Counted from the first letter of the stretch, positions 1-9,939 are shown. The stretch is DNA of 64,000 nucleotides from Actinokineospora baliensis (GCF_016907695.1 NZ_JAFBCK010000001.1:7614001-7678000), one strand, 5' to 3'. Numbers and translations are program-made. The notes: generated by a model from the letters alone, not told the origin.

Positions 1-576
1 GTGCGGGGCAAGGTGGGCCAGCGCCTGCTGGACGTCCTGCCGCCGCTGCTGGTGGTGCCCGACGGCGCCGGGTGCGAGTCGGTCCGCTCGTTCGTCGACT
101 CGCAGACCCGCGGCGGCGCCCAGATCGCGCAGGACCGCCTGCTGGACTGGCTGGTCGTGTGCACCCTGCGCAGCTGGTTCGACCGGGAAGCCGCCGCCGC
201 ACCCGGCTGGCTGCTGGCCATGGCCGACGACGCCATCGGCCCGGTGCTGCGGGCGATGCACACCAAGCCCGACCACCCGTGGACCCTCGCCGCCCTGGCC
301 GACCAGGCGGGCGTGTCCCGCACCACCCTGGCGACCCGGTTCACCAAACTGGTCGGCGACCCCCCGCTGACCTACCTCACCGACTGGCGCATGACCCTCG
401 CCGCCGACCTCCTCACCGACTCCACCACCACCGTCGCCGCAATAGCCCGCCAGGTCGGCTACGCCGACGCGTTCGGCTTCAGCACGGCCTTCAAGCGCTT
501 CCACGGCACCAGCCCGAGCGACTACCGCGCGTCCTGCCGCCCGGACGCCGAGTGCGTGGACCAGGTCTGCTCGTGA
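1..576 (+). CDS. AraC-family transcriptional regulator, C-terminal part (cut by window edge)
   Basis: This is the 3' part of a DNA-binding regulator. Residues ~90-180 form a double helix-turn-helix of the AraC/XylS type (WTLAALADQAGVSRTTL, then IARQVGYADAFGFSTAFKR, then GTSPSDYR), the usual C-terminal signature. Upstream of it the reading frame has a short alpha-helical stretch but no complete cupin-type sensor domain, and the frame is open to base 1. The GTG at base 1 is therefore probably an internal codon. The family commonly has an N-terminal AraC-binding or cupin_6 domain, and about 100-130 residues are likely missing. The target genes cannot be told from this window; the neighbour downstream is convergent. 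Confidence 0.85.
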   Translation: MRGKVGQRLLDVLPPLLVVPDGAGCESVRSFVDSQTRGGAQIAQDRLLDWLVVCTLRSWFDREAAAAPGWLLAMADDAIGPVLRAMHTKPDHPWTLAALADQAGVSRTTLATRFTKLVGDPPLTYLTDWRMTLAADLLTDSTTTVAAIARQVGYADAFGFSTAFKRFHGTSPSDYRASCRPDAECVDQVCS

Positions 577-760
577 GCTGACCGCGGGGGAAGAGGGCGC
601 AACGGCGCAGGCAACGTCGCCGGGAGGATGGCTCATGGCGATCAGCCACCGCCGTTGAGTGACACGCCGACTGGCCGGACGCCCGTCCGCCGGGACGTCT
701 TCTAGCGGAACACAGGTCGCCGGGAGCGGAACCTGGCTCCAGCCGGTACCGAAGAGCTCA

Positions 761-1405
761 TCATCCCGGGCGGCGGAGCAGGTCGCCAAGGCCTTGGGTG
801 AGGAGGGTGAAGGCTTCCTCGGTGGCGGCTACCGCGTCCGGGTAGATCTGGTCCGGGGGGTCGCCGGTCATGGTTCGGCGGGTGTTCTCGGCTATGAGGA
901 CTTCGAGGGTGCCGTGGAGTTGGGTGGCGACCAGGCGGGCCGTCAGGACCGGGGTGCCTTCTTCGATCAGCGCGCCCACCAGCAGCCGCCTGCTTTCCTC
1001 GCGGTACTGCGCCGCCCGGTCGGCCAGGGGCGGGTTGTCGCGGATTACCCGGTTGAGCCGGAGGACTTCTGGGTCGTCGCTGAGGCCGGTGGACGGGTGG
1101 CGGGCGGCTAGGCCTGCGAGCAGGTGGGCGCGCAGCGCGCCGTGCGGGGTCTCCCCCGGTTCGCGCGCGCGGACGACCGCCGCGGGTTCGTGGACGTGCG
1201 GTTTTCTGGGGAGTTCGAGGACGAGGTCGGCTTTGAGCGCGAAGTAGTTGAACAGCGTCTTCTTGGACACGTTGGCCGCGGCGGCGATGGCAGCGCAGGA
1301 GGCGTCGTCGAAGCCGTGGGCCTCGATGAGGTCGAGGGCGGCGGCCGACAGTTGCCGTCGGGTGGCCTCTTTCTTGCGTTCGCGCAGGCCCGGCTGATCG
1401 TCCAC
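761..1405 (-). CDS. TetR-family transcriptional regulator
   Basis: A 214-residue repressor-type protein. The N-terminal ~60 residues hold a canonical TetR helix-turn-helix (ATRRQLSAAALDLIEAHGF, then ASCAAIAAAANVSKKTLFNYF). The C-terminal two thirds is the all-helical ligand-binding part, typical in length. Start is GTG at 1405 with a weak GAGG upstream. It is transcribed away from a two-gene ABC exporter, which starts 80 bp off. Divergent TetR regulators often repress the neighbouring exporter and respond to its substrate, so that is the inferred target. The exporter itself is broken, so the regulator may now be orphaned. Confidence 0.9.
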   Translation of the reverse strand: MDDQPGLRERKKEATRRQLSAAALDLIEAHGFDDASCAAIAAAANVSKKTLFNYFALKADLVLELPRKPHVHEPAAVVRAREPGETPHGALRAHLLAGLAARHPSTGLSDDPEVLRLNRVIRDNPPLADRAAQYREESRRLLVGALIEEGTPVLTARLVATQLHGTLEVLIAENTRRTMTGDPPDQIYPDAVAATEEAFTLLTQGLGDLLRRPG

Positions 1406-1429
1406 GCCTCGACCCTACATCAGGACTAC

Positions 1430-1455
1430 TTGTCATCCCGGTAGAAAATTATACT
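1430..1455 (+). promoter_or_regulatory. Possible promoter of the broken ABC exporter
   Basis: An AT-rich patch in an otherwise G+C-rich divergent gap holds TTGTCA (1430-1435) and TATACT (1450-1455), resembling -35 and -10 boxes. The spacer is only 14 bp, shorter than optimal. It lies between the TetR start (1405) and the exporter start (1485), where both a promoter and a TetR operator are expected. No convincing long palindrome was seen. Confidence 0.3.
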
Positions 1456-1484
1456 GGGTGCACTTTCCTGCTAGGGTCGGCCGG

Positions 1485-3074
1485 GTGACGACCCAGCTGC
1501 TGCGGCCGCACGCCGCGACGGTGGCGTTGATCCTGGTTCTGCAGCTGGTGCAGGCGCTCTGCCTGCTCGCCGTGCCCACGCTCAACGCCGATGTGATCGA
1601 CAACGGGGTGCTGGCCCGGGACACCGGCCACATCCTCGGCCGCGGCGGCGTCATGCTCGCGGTGACCGTGCTCCAGGCGGCCTGCGCGGCGTGCGTGGTC
1701 TACCTCGGCGCGCGGGTCGGACTCGGGATGGGCGCTGACCTGCGCGCGGCGGTCTTCGCGAAGGTCCAGCGGTTCTCCGCGCGGGACTTCACCCGGTTCG
1801 GGACGCCGACGCTGATCACCCGCACGACCAACGACGTCCGGCAGCTGCAGGTGATGGTGTTCACCACCCTGTCCACCCTGCTCAGCGCCCCTTTCCTGGC
1901 CATCGGCGGCGTGGTACTCGCCCTCGGGCAGGACGTGCCGCTCTCGGGGGTGTTGCTGGTGGCCGTCCCGGTGGCGATGGCGGTGATCGGCCTGCTGCTG
2001 CGCCGGATGTCCGGCCCCTCGCGGACCATGCAGACCCGCACCGACGCGGTGAACCGGGTGTTGCGCGAGCAGATCACCGGGATCCAGGTGATCAGGGCGT
2101 TCGTCCGGGAGCGGCATGAACAGGCCCGGTTCGCCGACGCCAACGCCGACCTGATGGCCGTTGCGCTGCGGTTGGGCCGGTTGCAGGCGTACTTCGCAGG
2201 CTCGGCGCTGCTGGTGATCAACCTGTCCGGGATCGCCGTGGTCGCGCTCGGCGGGACGCGGATCGCCGACGGCGACATGCGGCTGGGTCCGCTGGTGGCG
2301 TTCTTGGGCTATCTGACCCAGGTCCTGATGTCGGTGATGACCGCGATGAACGTGGTGGAGATGCTGCCCCGCGCGAAGATCAGCGCGGAGCGTATCAACG
2401 AGATCTTATCGACCGAGGTCCCAGAGCCCGCGACAGGACTACGCCCTCCCGTCGGGCCTATAGAGCACGTTGGTCAACCTCATGGCGAAGCTCTTAGACG
2501 CAGACAGCGGCTCGATCACAGTGGGCGGTACCGACGTCCGCGAGCTAGACCGGGATGCTTTGTCGAGCGCCATTGGCCTTGTGCCACAACGGACGTACCT
2601 GTTCTCCGGCACCATCGCGTCGAACCTGAGGTACGGGTGTCCATCAGCCACTGACAGACAACTGTGGCATGCCCTAGAGGTCGCCCAAGCGCGCGAGTTC
2701 GTGGAAGCCATGCCCGGTGGGCTGGACGCACCGGTTGGGCAGGGAGGCAGCACCGTCTCCGGCGGGCAGCGCCAACGGCTCGCCATAGCGCGAGCACTTG
2801 TTGCCCAGCCCCGGATCTACCTGTTCGACGATGCGTTCTCCGCTTTGGACAACGCGACCGACGAAGCACTACGCGCAGCACTTGCCGGGAGATCAGCGAC
2901 GCGACGCTAGTCATCGTCGCGCAGCGCGTGTCCACCATCCGTTCGGCCGACCGGATCGTCGTGCTGGACGCGGGACGGGTCGAAGCCGTTGGCACTCATG
3001 CGGAGCTAGTGCGGTCCAGCCCGACCTATAGAGAGATCGTCCAATCACAACTGGATTCTGGGGAGAATGAGTGA
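1485..3074 (+). pseudogene. ABC exporter half-transporter (TMD-NBD), decayed: internal deletion plus frameshift
   Basis: The frame from GTG 1485 encodes a normal ABC exporter membrane domain of about 315 residues (EQITGIQVIRAF motif, several hydrophobic helices) up to roughly base 2440. The sequence then jumps out of frame. The nucleotide-binding domain resumes in another frame near 2470 (VNLMAKLLDADSG, Q-loop VPQRTYLF, signature VSGGQRQR, Walker B IYLFDDAFSALD) and shifts again near 2890 to the frame carrying the H-loop region (VIVAQRVSTI), ending at 3074. The segment between TMD and NBD, including the Walker A P-loop, is missing, so this is more than a single sequencing error. It overlaps the next half-transporter by GTGA. 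As written it cannot make a working ATPase. Confidence 0.8.
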
Positions 3075-4814
3075 CTACGTCAGGAACCGTAGTGCGGCTA
3101 CTACGGACCACGGGACCGGACCGAGGGCGAGTAGTAGCGGTCGTAGTGACTGGGACCCTCGGCCTAGGGATGTTGATCGCCCTACCCGCGCTGCTCGGCG
3201 CCGCCACCGACACAGTCGTACGCGGAATCAGCGACGGGAGCGTCGATTTCGCCGCAGTGACCAGGATCCTGGCTTTGGCCGGACTGTTGGCGGCAGCGGC
3301 GTGGGTGCATGATCGTCCAGGGTCGGTTCATCGCCACAGTCGCGCAGCGGCTCGCGTACCGGCTCCGCGAGCAGGCCAACACGAAGCTGAGCCGGTTGCC
3401 GCTGCGCTACTTCGACAGCCGGCCGCGCGGCGAACTGCTGTCGCGGGCCACCAATGACATCGACAACGTCGGGCAAACCGTGCAGCAGATCTCGTTCCGG
3501 GTGCTGGCGTCGTTCATCAACTTCGTCGGCGCGCTGACGATGATGCTGGTGATCTCATCGCCGCTGACCGCGGTCCTGCTGGTGACGATGCCCGCGGCGG
3601 TGCTGCTGACCAGGGCCATCGGCAAGCGCGCGCAGCCGGGGTTCGACCGCGAGTGGACGGCGACAGGCAGGCTCAACGGGCACGTCGAGGAGGTGTACTC
3701 CGGCCACGAAGTGGTCACCGCGTTCGGCCGCCACGCCGAAGCCGAGCGGGTGTTCGCCGAGCACAACGCCGACGTGCGCGCCTCTGGCGTCAAGGCCGAG
3801 TTCACCTCGGGGCTGATCGCGCCCGCGATGACGTTCCTCGGCAACGTCACCTACCTGCTTGTCGCAGTGCTCGGCGCGGTCCTGGTGACCACGGGTGCGC
3901 TGTCGATCGGCGGGATCCAGGCCTACCTGCAGTACGCCGTGCAGGTCAACCAGCCGATCACGACGCTGGGCTTCCTCGCGGGTCGCATCCAGTCGGCTGT
4001 CGCGTCGGCGGAGCGGGTGTTCGCGCTGCTCGACGCCGAGGAGCAAGCCCCGGAGGTCGCGCGGGGGCGGCGGGAGCCGGGACCCGGCGCGGTCGAGTTC
4101 CGGGACGTGTCGTTCGGCTACGCGCGGGACCAGCCACTGATCGAGCACCTGTCGCTGTCCGTCCGACCAGGACAGACCGTGGCCATCGTCGGGCCGACCG
4201 GCGCGGGCAAGTCCACCCTGGTGAACCTGCTGCCGAGGTTCTACGACCTCGACGGCGGCACGATCACCCTGGACGGCGTCGACATCGCCACGATGACCCG
4301 TGACGACCTGCGCGCCGAGATCGCCCTGGTGCCGCAGGACACGTGGCTGTTCCACGGGACCATCGCCGAGAACATCGGCTACGGCCGCCCGGGCGCGACC
4401 ACCGGTGAGATCCTCGCCGCCGCCCGCGCCGTGCACCTGGACCCGCTCATCCGCGCCCTGCCGCAGGGCTACCAGACCCGGCTCGACGAAGACGGCGGTG
4501 GCCTGTCCGCGGGCGAACGGCAACTGATCACGCTGGCCCGGGCGTTCCTGGCCCGTGCCACCGTCCTGGTCCTCGACGAGGCGACGAGTTCGGTGGACAC
4601 CCGCACCGAGGTGCTCGTCCAGCGCGCCATGGCCACCCTGCGCCACGGCAGGACCAGCATCATCATCGCCCACCGCCTCACCACCATCCGGGACGCCGAC
4701 GTGATCGTGGTCCTGGCGAATGGCCGGATCGTGGAACAGGGCGATCACCAGCACCTCTTAGCGGCCCGAGGTACCTACGCCCGCTTGCACGCCGCGCAGT
4801 TCACCGCAGCCTAG
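3071..4814 (+). pseudogene. ABC exporter half-transporter (TMD-NBD), frameshifted near the N-terminus
   Basis: The partner of the preceding half-transporter. It begins at GTG 3071, overlapping the previous stop, and encodes the first hydrophobic segment. It loses frame at about 3300-3310. The rest (GRFIATVAQRLAYRLREQ onward) is intact in the +1-shifted frame to 4814, with Walker A (GPTGAGKSTL), Q-loop (VPQDTWLFHG), signature (LSAGERQ), Walker B (VLVLDEATSSVD) and H-loop (IIAHRLTTI). Translation from ATG 3309 would give 501 residues lacking the first membrane helices. Heterodimeric exporters of this LmrC/LmrD-like layout need both subunits. With both genes disrupted, real decay is more likely than two independent read errors, but resequencing would decide it. 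Confidence 0.75.
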
Positions 4815-4816
4815 GG

Positions 4817-5674
4817 TCACCCTCGGCGGACTACTAGGCAGATCTCGTCCTCAGTGCGGAACTCGCCTACCTCGGTGAACCCGAACTCGGCGAAGAACCG
4901 GCGAAGTACCCCGGCCTCCCGGCGCTCGATGTCCTGCCGCTTGGCCATTGCGGTGCGGGAACCGCTGAACACCAGTAGGTCCGCAGGTGTGCGCGCGAGC
5001 ACCTCCAGCGCCTTTGGTGCTCGTCGTGCCACCACGGGAAGAACCTTCAACACCAGCGCGACATCTACCCGCGCGGGAAGGCCTTGGGCGCTAAGAGCGG
5101 CCCAGTCCTCGTTCAGGTCCCACTGCACGGGGTGGATGCGGGGCTCGGTCCGGGCATAGGCCCGCACCGCCCGGATGGCCTCCGGATCGGTGTCGACCGC
5201 CCACAGCTCCTTCACGGGTGGGTTGTCGAGCGGAAAGAGCAACGGGAGCACGCCACAGCCGACGTCGAGAACGCTGTCAGGGCTACCGATGTGCTCGAAG
5301 AGCTGACCGAAGAACCCATCGAGGTCGCCCAACCGCTCCGCAGTGGAGATGTGCCCCGCGACCACGGCCCGCACGGCATCGGCGACAGGTGCCCCCGGCG
5401 GGAGGTCCACCAGCCGGTCAACGGCCTCGGTGGCGGAGGACTCGGCTGGCCGGTACCGCCGCAAGTGGTGGTAGATCTCCTTCTTGGCGGCGGTCGCGGC
5501 GTCGCGGTAGACCCTGAGCCGCTTGACCTTGTCGACGGAGTCGGCGTCCGCGATGGCGCTCACCAGGGCGCGGTTGCGGCCGAACGACTCGACCACCATG
5601 TCGACCGCCTGGTCGTGCTCGATGCGGTAGCGCCGGACGATGTCACCGGCCAGGTCGGCGGCGACGGAGCGCAT
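4817..5674 (-). CDS. FmrO-family (16S rRNA m7G-type) methyltransferase homologue
   Basis: A 285-residue SAM-dependent methyltransferase. After a helical N-terminal domain it carries HISTAERL..LDGFFGQLFEH, which aligns with the segment just before the SAM domain in aminoglycoside-resistance 16S rRNA (guanine-1405-N7) methyltransferases such as Sgm, ArmA and FmrO. Next come the SAM motif I (VLDVGCGVLPLLF, about residue 138), an acidic motif II (VDTD) and LVLKVLPV. The C-terminal part differs from the resistance enzymes: the FPTKSLGQRSKGM-like stretch is replaced by FSGSRTAMAKRQ. It starts 12 nt after the stop of the TGT-like gene and is surely co-transcribed with it. The family methylates N7 of a guanine in rRNA; the substrate here is unproven. 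Aminoglycoside resistance is possible, but no aminoglycoside cluster is visible. Confidence 0.75.
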   Translation of the reverse strand: MRSVAADLAGDIVRRYRIEHDQAVDMVVESFGRNRALVSAIADADSVDKVKRLRVYRDAATAAKKEIYHHLRRYRPAESSATEAVDRLVDLPPGAPVADAVRAVVAGHISTAERLGDLDGFFGQLFEHIGSPDSVLDVGCGVLPLLFPLDNPPVKELWAVDTDPEAIRAVRAYARTEPRIHPVQWDLNEDWAALSAQGLPARVDVALVLKVLPVVARRAPKALEVLARTPADLLVFSGSRTAMAKRQDIERREAGVLRRFFAEFGFTEVGEFRTEDEICLVVRRG

Positions 5675-5686
5675 CAGGTCGATGGC

Positions 5687-6706
5687 TCAGCCCTCCAGTT
5701 CGCGCCAGGACCGCTCGAGGGCGCTGGTGGGAAACCAGGCGCCGTGCACCTCGAGGATCTCCTCGAGGTAGTCGTTGAGGGTGTCCGTGTCGAGCCGGGT
5801 GTTGATCTCTTCCATGGTGGCGCAGATCGTCCACAGGTTGTGCAGGAACAGGTCCTCACCCTCCGGGAACACCGTCGGGTCCTCGGCGCACGCCGGACAC
5901 GCGCAGCGGTACTCCCCTGCCTGCAACGGCCCAGGGTCCCGGATGGCGCCATATGGCGTCATGTACCAACCGTCACGCGCGAAGTGGCCGTAAGAGGCTG
6001 AGTCGAAGATGTTGACGCCGCAAGCCGTGAGGAACGGCAGCTCGCACGGGTCACCCGCGCCATAGAGGTGCATGGGCACGTCTGGGCCGATGACCTCGCG
6101 GGCGTCCTTGGCGACAGCGCCGACGAACCCCATGTCGTGGTTGCGGTTGAAGAACGGCACCAGGCTGCCCAGGGCCAGGTAGCGGACCCCCATGTCGCGC
6201 AGGGTCCGCACGCTCCGGTGGCGCAGGTCCATGTACCGGCCGCCCTGGGTGACCCCGGCGAGGATGCCGCGCTCGACGATCCCCAGCGCTTGCTTGATCC
6301 GCTTCTCGGTGGCGGTCAGCTTGGCCTCGGCGGTCGAGCGGGAGTCGCCGGGCGGGGTCACCAGGTCCAGCGGGGCGAGGATGTCGCTGCCGATGCGGTC
6401 CTGGAACCGGACGATGTCGCGGTTGTCCAGGTAGAGCTTGCGGGTGAACCCCTGGAAAGCACCGGAATCGGTGGTGACCAACCCGTCGAATCCGAGGTAA
6501 TCGTGTAAGCCCTGTTCCAGGACCTGTTCGCGCAGGTCGCGCTGCTTGTAGAGGAAATAGGAGTTGACGATGCACCCGTCGACCCGGGGACCGTCCTCCC
6601 AGCTCTCCAACAGGCCGTGCTGGCGGTGCGGCTGGTACACCGGGAGGAACAGGGGGAGCCGGTGTTTGCTCTCCCGATTGGTCACGAATACCCGCGAAGC
6701 CCGCAT
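5687..6706 (-). CDS. TGT-like 7-deazaguanine transglycosylase (archaeal-type catalytic domain)
   Basis: A 339-residue tRNA-guanine transglycosylase-fold enzyme, which swaps guanine for a 7-deazaguanine base in nucleic acid. Visible residues: general-base Asp80 in [10 protein letters not shown], nucleophile Asp235 in FDSASY, and a zinc site C268-x-C270-x2-C273 with His289. The stretch [21 protein letters not shown] resembles archaeosine TGT (preQ0-inserting) rather than the bacterial queuine/preQ1 enzyme. The archaeal PUA domains are absent, so it is the catalytic domain alone. DpdA-type enzymes, which put preQ0 into DNA, belong to the same fold and are an alternative. The divergent queCED genes would supply preQ0 or its precursors. 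It is followed directly by the FmrO-like methyltransferase, suggesting a shared nucleic-acid target. Confidence 0.85.
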   Translation of the reverse strand: MRASRVFVTNRESKHRLPLFLPVYQPHRQHGLLESWEDGPRVDGCIVNSYFLYKQRDLREQVLEQGLHDYLGFDGLVTTDSGAFQGFTRKLYLDNRDIVRFQDRIGSDILAPLDLVTPPGDSRSTAEAKLTATEKRIKQALGIVERGILAGVTQGGRYMDLRHRSVRTLRDMGVRYLALGSLVPFFNRNHDMGFVGAVAKDAREVIGPDVPMHLYGAGDPCELPFLTACGVNIFDSASYGHFARDGWYMTPYGAIRDPGPLQAGEYRCACPACAEDPTVFPEGEDLFLHNLWTICATMEEINTRLDTDTLNDYLEEILEVHGAWFPTSALERSWRELEG

Positions 6707-6712
6707 CGACCC

Positions 6713-6718
6713 AGTCTA
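6713..6718 (-). promoter_or_regulatory. -10 element giving a probable leaderless transcript of the TGT-like gene
   Basis: On the minus strand TAGACT occupies 6718-6713, leaving six bases before the ATG at 6706. Transcription would start at or next to the A of the start codon. Leaderless messages with a TANNNT box at this distance are common in actinobacteria, and no Shine-Dalgarno sequence is present, consistent with this reading. No good -35 box was seen. Confidence 0.45.
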
Positions 6719-6837
6719 ACCAGCGTGAACACCGGTCACCGAGGCAGGCGCGGCGGCACCGGGTGAGCCGTGCCACTGACCCGACCGGAGTAGGCTCACC
6801 CCCGGACGACGAGGGCGGACGAGAGGGTCGGACGAGC

Positions 6838-7530
6838 GTGACAGCGACGAAGCGCAAGGCGGTTGTGCTGCTCAGCGGGGGGTTGGACTCGGCGACGGTC
6901 CTGGCCATCGCCGCAGCGGACGGCTTCGAGACCTACGCGCTGAGCTTCCGCTATGGCCAACGGCACTCGGTCGAGCTCGCGGCGGCGGGTCGGGTGGCCA
7001 CCGCCCTGGGCGCGGCCAAGCACGTAGTGGCCGACATCGACCTGCGCGTCTTCGGCGGCTCCGCGCTCACCGACGACTCCCTAGAGGTCCCGCACCACGA
7101 CAGCGCCGAGGCCGTCAGCCAGGACATCCCGATCACCTACGTGCCCGCGCGCAACACCATCTTCCTGTCCTTCGCCCTCGCCTGGGCCGAAACCCTGGGC
7201 GCGCAGGACATCTTCATCGGGGTCAACGCCCTCGATTACAGCGGTTACCCCGATTGCCGCCCGGAATACATCGAGGCGTTCCAGAAAATGGCGAACCTGG
7301 CCACCAAGGCCGGGGTCGAGGGCACCCAGGACCTCACCATCCACATGCCGCTGGTGGCGCTGACCAAGGCGCAGACCATCGAGCGCGGACTCGCCCTCGG
7401 CGTGGACTACAGCCTCACCCACAGCTGCTACGACCCGCTCGGCGACCAGGCCTGCGGCACCTGCGACTCGTGCCTGCTGCGCGGCCGCGGCTTCGCCGAA
7501 CTCGGGCTCACCGACCCGGCGCTTGCCTGA
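6838..7530 (+). CDS. queC: 7-cyano-7-deazaguanine synthase QueC
   Basis: A 230-residue enzyme that converts 7-carboxy-7-deazaguanine (CDG) to preQ0 with ATP and ammonia. The PP-loop ATP pyrophosphatase motif SGGLDSAT is at residues ~12-19, followed by [11 protein letters not shown] and the family signature [17 protein letters not shown]. Near the C-terminus is the zinc motif [16 protein letters not shown] (C-x7-C-x2-C-x2-C). The length is typical. GTG 6838 is chosen because the homologous region begins there ([15 protein letters not shown]); an upstream ATG in frame at 6763 would add 25 atypical residues. The stop overlaps the queE ATG (TGATG), so the two are translationally coupled. Confidence 0.95.
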   Translation: MTATKRKAVVLLSGGLDSATVLAIAAADGFETYALSFRYGQRHSVELAAAGRVATALGAAKHVVADIDLRVFGGSALTDDSLEVPHHDSAEAVSQDIPITYVPARNTIFLSFALAWAETLGAQDIFIGVNALDYSGYPDCRPEYIEAFQKMANLATKAGVEGTQDLTIHMPLVALTKAQTIERGLALGVDYSLTHSCYDPLGDQACGTCDSCLLRGRGFAELGLTDPALA

Positions 7531-8168
7531 TGTACCTGATCAAGGAGATCTTCTACACCCTGCAAGGCGAGGGCTCACACGCCGGGCGGCCCTCGGTGTT
7601 CTGCCGCTTCAGCCGCTGCAACCTGTGGACCGGCCGGGAGAAGGACCGCCACCGGGCCACCTGCACGTTCTGCGACACCGACTTCGTCGGCACCGACGGT
7701 CCGGGTGGCGGCAAGTTCGCCACCGCTGAGGCACTCGCCGCGGCGATCACCGCGGCCTGGGCGGGCGCCGCGCACCCGCGCAGCAGGCCGTACGTCGTCT
7801 GCACCGGCGGCGAACCCCTGCTGCAGCTGGACAAGCCCGCGGTCGACGCATTGCACGCGGCCGGTTTCGAGGTCGCGGTCGAGACCAACGGCACCCGCCC
7901 CGCCCCGCCCGGTCTGGACTGGATCTGCGTCTCCCCCAAGTCCACCGCGCCAGTGGTGCTGACCAGCGGCGACGACCTCAAGCTGGTCTTCCCCCAGCCC
8001 GACGCGATGCCGGAGCTGTTCGAGCACCTCGACTTCGCCCACTTCCTGCTCCAGCCCATGGACGGCCCGGACATCGAGGCCAACACCCGCGCCGCGGTCG
8101 AGTACTGCCTGGAGCACCCGCAGTGGCACCTGAGCCTGCAGACCCACAAGTACCTGGGAATCGCCTGA
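7530..8168 (+). CDS. queE: 7-carboxy-7-deazaguanine synthase QueE (radical SAM)
   Basis: A 212-residue radical SAM enzyme that rearranges 6-carboxy-tetrahydropterin to CDG. It starts with the conserved [12 protein letters not shown]. The expanded cluster-binding motif typical of QueE, C-x14-C-x2-C rather than CxxxCxxC, is present in [19 protein letters not shown] (about residues 31-49). GGEPLLQLD and VETNGTRP are the SAM-contact and substrate regions, and CVSPKS is the C-terminal family signature. It overlaps queC and queD by one base on each side and lies between its two pathway partners. Confidence 0.96.
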   Translation: MYLIKEIFYTLQGEGSHAGRPSVFCRFSRCNLWTGREKDRHRATCTFCDTDFVGTDGPGGGKFATAEALAAAITAAWAGAAHPRSRPYVVCTGGEPLLQLDKPAVDALHAAGFEVAVETNGTRPAPPGLDWICVSPKSTAPVVLTSGDDLKLVFPQPDAMPELFEHLDFAHFLLQPMDGPDIEANTRAAVEYCLEHPQWHLSLQTHKYLGIA

Positions 8169-8527
8169 TGGAGATCTTCCGCGAGTTCACCTTCGAGGCC
8201 GCCCACCGGCTGCCCAACGTCCCGGAGGGCCACAAGTGCGCGCGGCTGCACGGGCACTCTTACCGCGTTGTGGTGACTGTGTCCGGGCCCGTCGACCCCA
8301 CCGCGGGTTGGGTGATGGACTTCGGCGACCTCAAGGCCGCTGTGAAGCCCGTAGTCGCCGAGCTCGACCACTACTACCTCAACGAGATCCCCGGCTTGGA
8401 GAACCCGACGAGCGAGGTGCTGGCGGAGTGGCTGTGGACCCGCCTCGCCAGCGACCTCCCGCTCTCGGAGATCACCGTGCGCGAGACGTGCACCTCCGGC
8501 TGCACCTACCGCGGACCGTCGAGCTAG
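8168..8527 (+). CDS. queD: 6-carboxy-5,6,7,8-tetrahydropterin synthase QueD
   Basis: A 119-residue PTPS-family enzyme converting dihydroneopterin triphosphate to 6-carboxytetrahydropterin. The zinc histidines are in FEAAHRLP and LHGHSY, the catalytic Cys24 in KCARLHGH, and the catalytic Glu in the [13 protein letters not shown]-terminal motif, as in E. coli QueD. It overlaps queE by one base. No folE is in the operon, so GTP cyclohydrolase I would come from folate metabolism elsewhere. Its end overlaps the convergent ATP-grasp gene by 4 bp. Confidence 0.95.
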   Translation: MEIFREFTFEAAHRLPNVPEGHKCARLHGHSYRVVVTVSGPVDPTAGWVMDFGDLKAAVKPVVAELDHYYLNEIPGLENPTSEVLAEWLWTRLASDLPLSEITVRETCTSGCTYRGPSS

Positions 8528-9855
8528 ACCTCGGCGAACTTCAGCTGCACCCTCTTACGGGTTTCGGCATAGAGGCGGTCGATCTGGTCGACGTCGTGGC
8601 AGTCGTAGAAGGCGTCATAGCAGTACAGCCAGTGGACGCGGTTGGCCTTGGAACCGTCGCGCGGTGGGATGTGCTGCCCCTCTTGCAGGTACTTCTGTTC
8701 GAAGCTGAACTCGGGCTGGGCGTGCACCCACGACAGACCCTCTAGCTCCTGGAACGTCCCTGACTCTTGGGCGTTGACGAACACGCCTAGAGTGAAGCCT
8801 TCCCGGCCTTCGAACTTCTCCGGCAGCGCTTCGCCTACGAGCAACTGGAAGCGCATCTGGCGCGTGTCGATACCGAACCAGTTGTCCAGTGTCTGGGGAA
8901 CGGCACCGCCGCCAAGGCGCGGGTTCAGCTCGATCATGTGGACACGGCTGCCGTCCCACTTGAACTCGATATGCACGAAGGTGTCGTCCACGCCAAGCGC
9001 GGTCACGGCCTCTTGCATCGCCGAGTGGATGACAGCGTGCTCGGACTCGCTGAGGAACGGCGTTGGGCACAGGTTCGCCGTCTCGAAGCGATAGGCGCCG
9101 TCGCTGTCCCAGAAGTACTTCTCTTGCGTAAGGAGGCCGGTGAGCTTGCCGTGCTGCACGAACGCCTCTAGGGACAACTCGCGTCCGGTCACGAACGCCT
9201 CCACGAGGAGCTGGGTGCGCGGGTCCCACTGCCTGCCGTCGTCGGTGCGGAAGGTGTGGATGTCCTTGTCCTCGGCCAGTTCCGCGAAGACGGTGCTGAT
9301 CAGGTCGTAGCCCTGCTCGGCGTTGTCGATGATCTCGACGTAAGAGCCGCCCGTGCCCCAGATGGGCTTGACGATGAACGGGTAACCCAACCGCTGCCCG
9401 ATCTCGGCCACCCGCGCCTCGGTCACCTCATCACGACCAAGCACGAAAGCCTGCGTAGGCATGATGTCGGACAACACTTCACGCAACAGCGGCTTGATGC
9501 GGCAATTGAGCTGGCCACGCTTACCGGGGAACGAGATGCCCAGCCGGTCCGACACGCCCAGCTGCATGTGCCAGATCTTGTCGTTGAGGGTGACCCAGTT
9601 GGCCAGGCGCCCCCTATAGGGCGCCAAGAGCTCAGCGACGACGTCGGTCGAGTACACGTCCGCGCAGGCGAGCACGACGTCAGCACAGTCCACGTACCGT
9701 TCCACGGACTCCGGGGCGGCCAGCACGAGCGACCGCAGCCCCATCTTGCGCAGCAGGTCGCAGCGGATCTCAACCTCCCCGAACCGCTCCAGGCCGGGAA
9801 GCGCGACGTCCACGTGAAACCCGCCACCGTCGTTGTGCGTGTCGCTGTCCTGCAT
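8524..9855 (-). CDS. ATP-grasp ligase of unknown substrate
   Basis: A 443-residue ATP-grasp enzyme. The N-terminal Rossmann-like part ([14 protein letters not shown]) is followed by the lid and ATP-binding segments ([19 protein letters not shown], about residue 160) and the metal-binding signature [21 protein letters not shown] (about residue 310). This is the carboxylate-amine or biotin-carboxylase-like layout, used by dipeptide and tag ligases in secondary metabolism. ATG 9855 is preferred over TTG 9867 because GAGGAG abuts the TTG but sits 12 bases from the ATG. It is last in a leftward set of three with the GNAT-like and membrane genes. It might attach an amino acid to a small molecule; a role in the nearby PKS pathway cannot be excluded, though it is not co-transcribed with it. 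Confidence 0.75.
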   Translation of the reverse strand: MQDSDTHNDGGGFHVDVALPGLERFGEVEIRCDLLRKMGLRSLVLAAPESVERYVDCADVVLACADVYSTDVVAELLAPYRGRLANWVTLNDKIWHMQLGVSDRLGISFPGKRGQLNCRIKPLLREVLSDIMPTQAFVLGRDEVTEARVAEIGQRLGYPFIVKPIWGTGGSYVEIIDNAEQGYDLISTVFAELAEDKDIHTFRTDDGRQWDPRTQLLVEAFVTGRELSLEAFVQHGKLTGLLTQEKYFWDSDGAYRFETANLCPTPFLSESEHAVIHSAMQEAVTALGVDDTFVHIEFKWDGSRVHMIELNPRLGGGAVPQTLDNWFGIDTRQMRFQLLVGEALPEKFEGREGFTLGVFVNAQESGTFQELEGLSWVHAQPEFSFEQKYLQEGQHIPPRDGSKANRVHWLYCYDAFYDCHDVDQIDRLYAETRKRVQLKFAEV

Positions 9856-9939
9856 CCGGTGTGCCAACTCCTCGCTTCCTTGTCCTACGACCGATGCTAG
9901 TGCGGACCGACGACAATTGCGAACAGTTCCAACGAATCC

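Noticed and set aside
6707..6837. PreQ1 riboswitch in the divergent gap before queC
   Set aside because: No short H-type pseudoknot with an A-rich tail near the start codons could be recognised.
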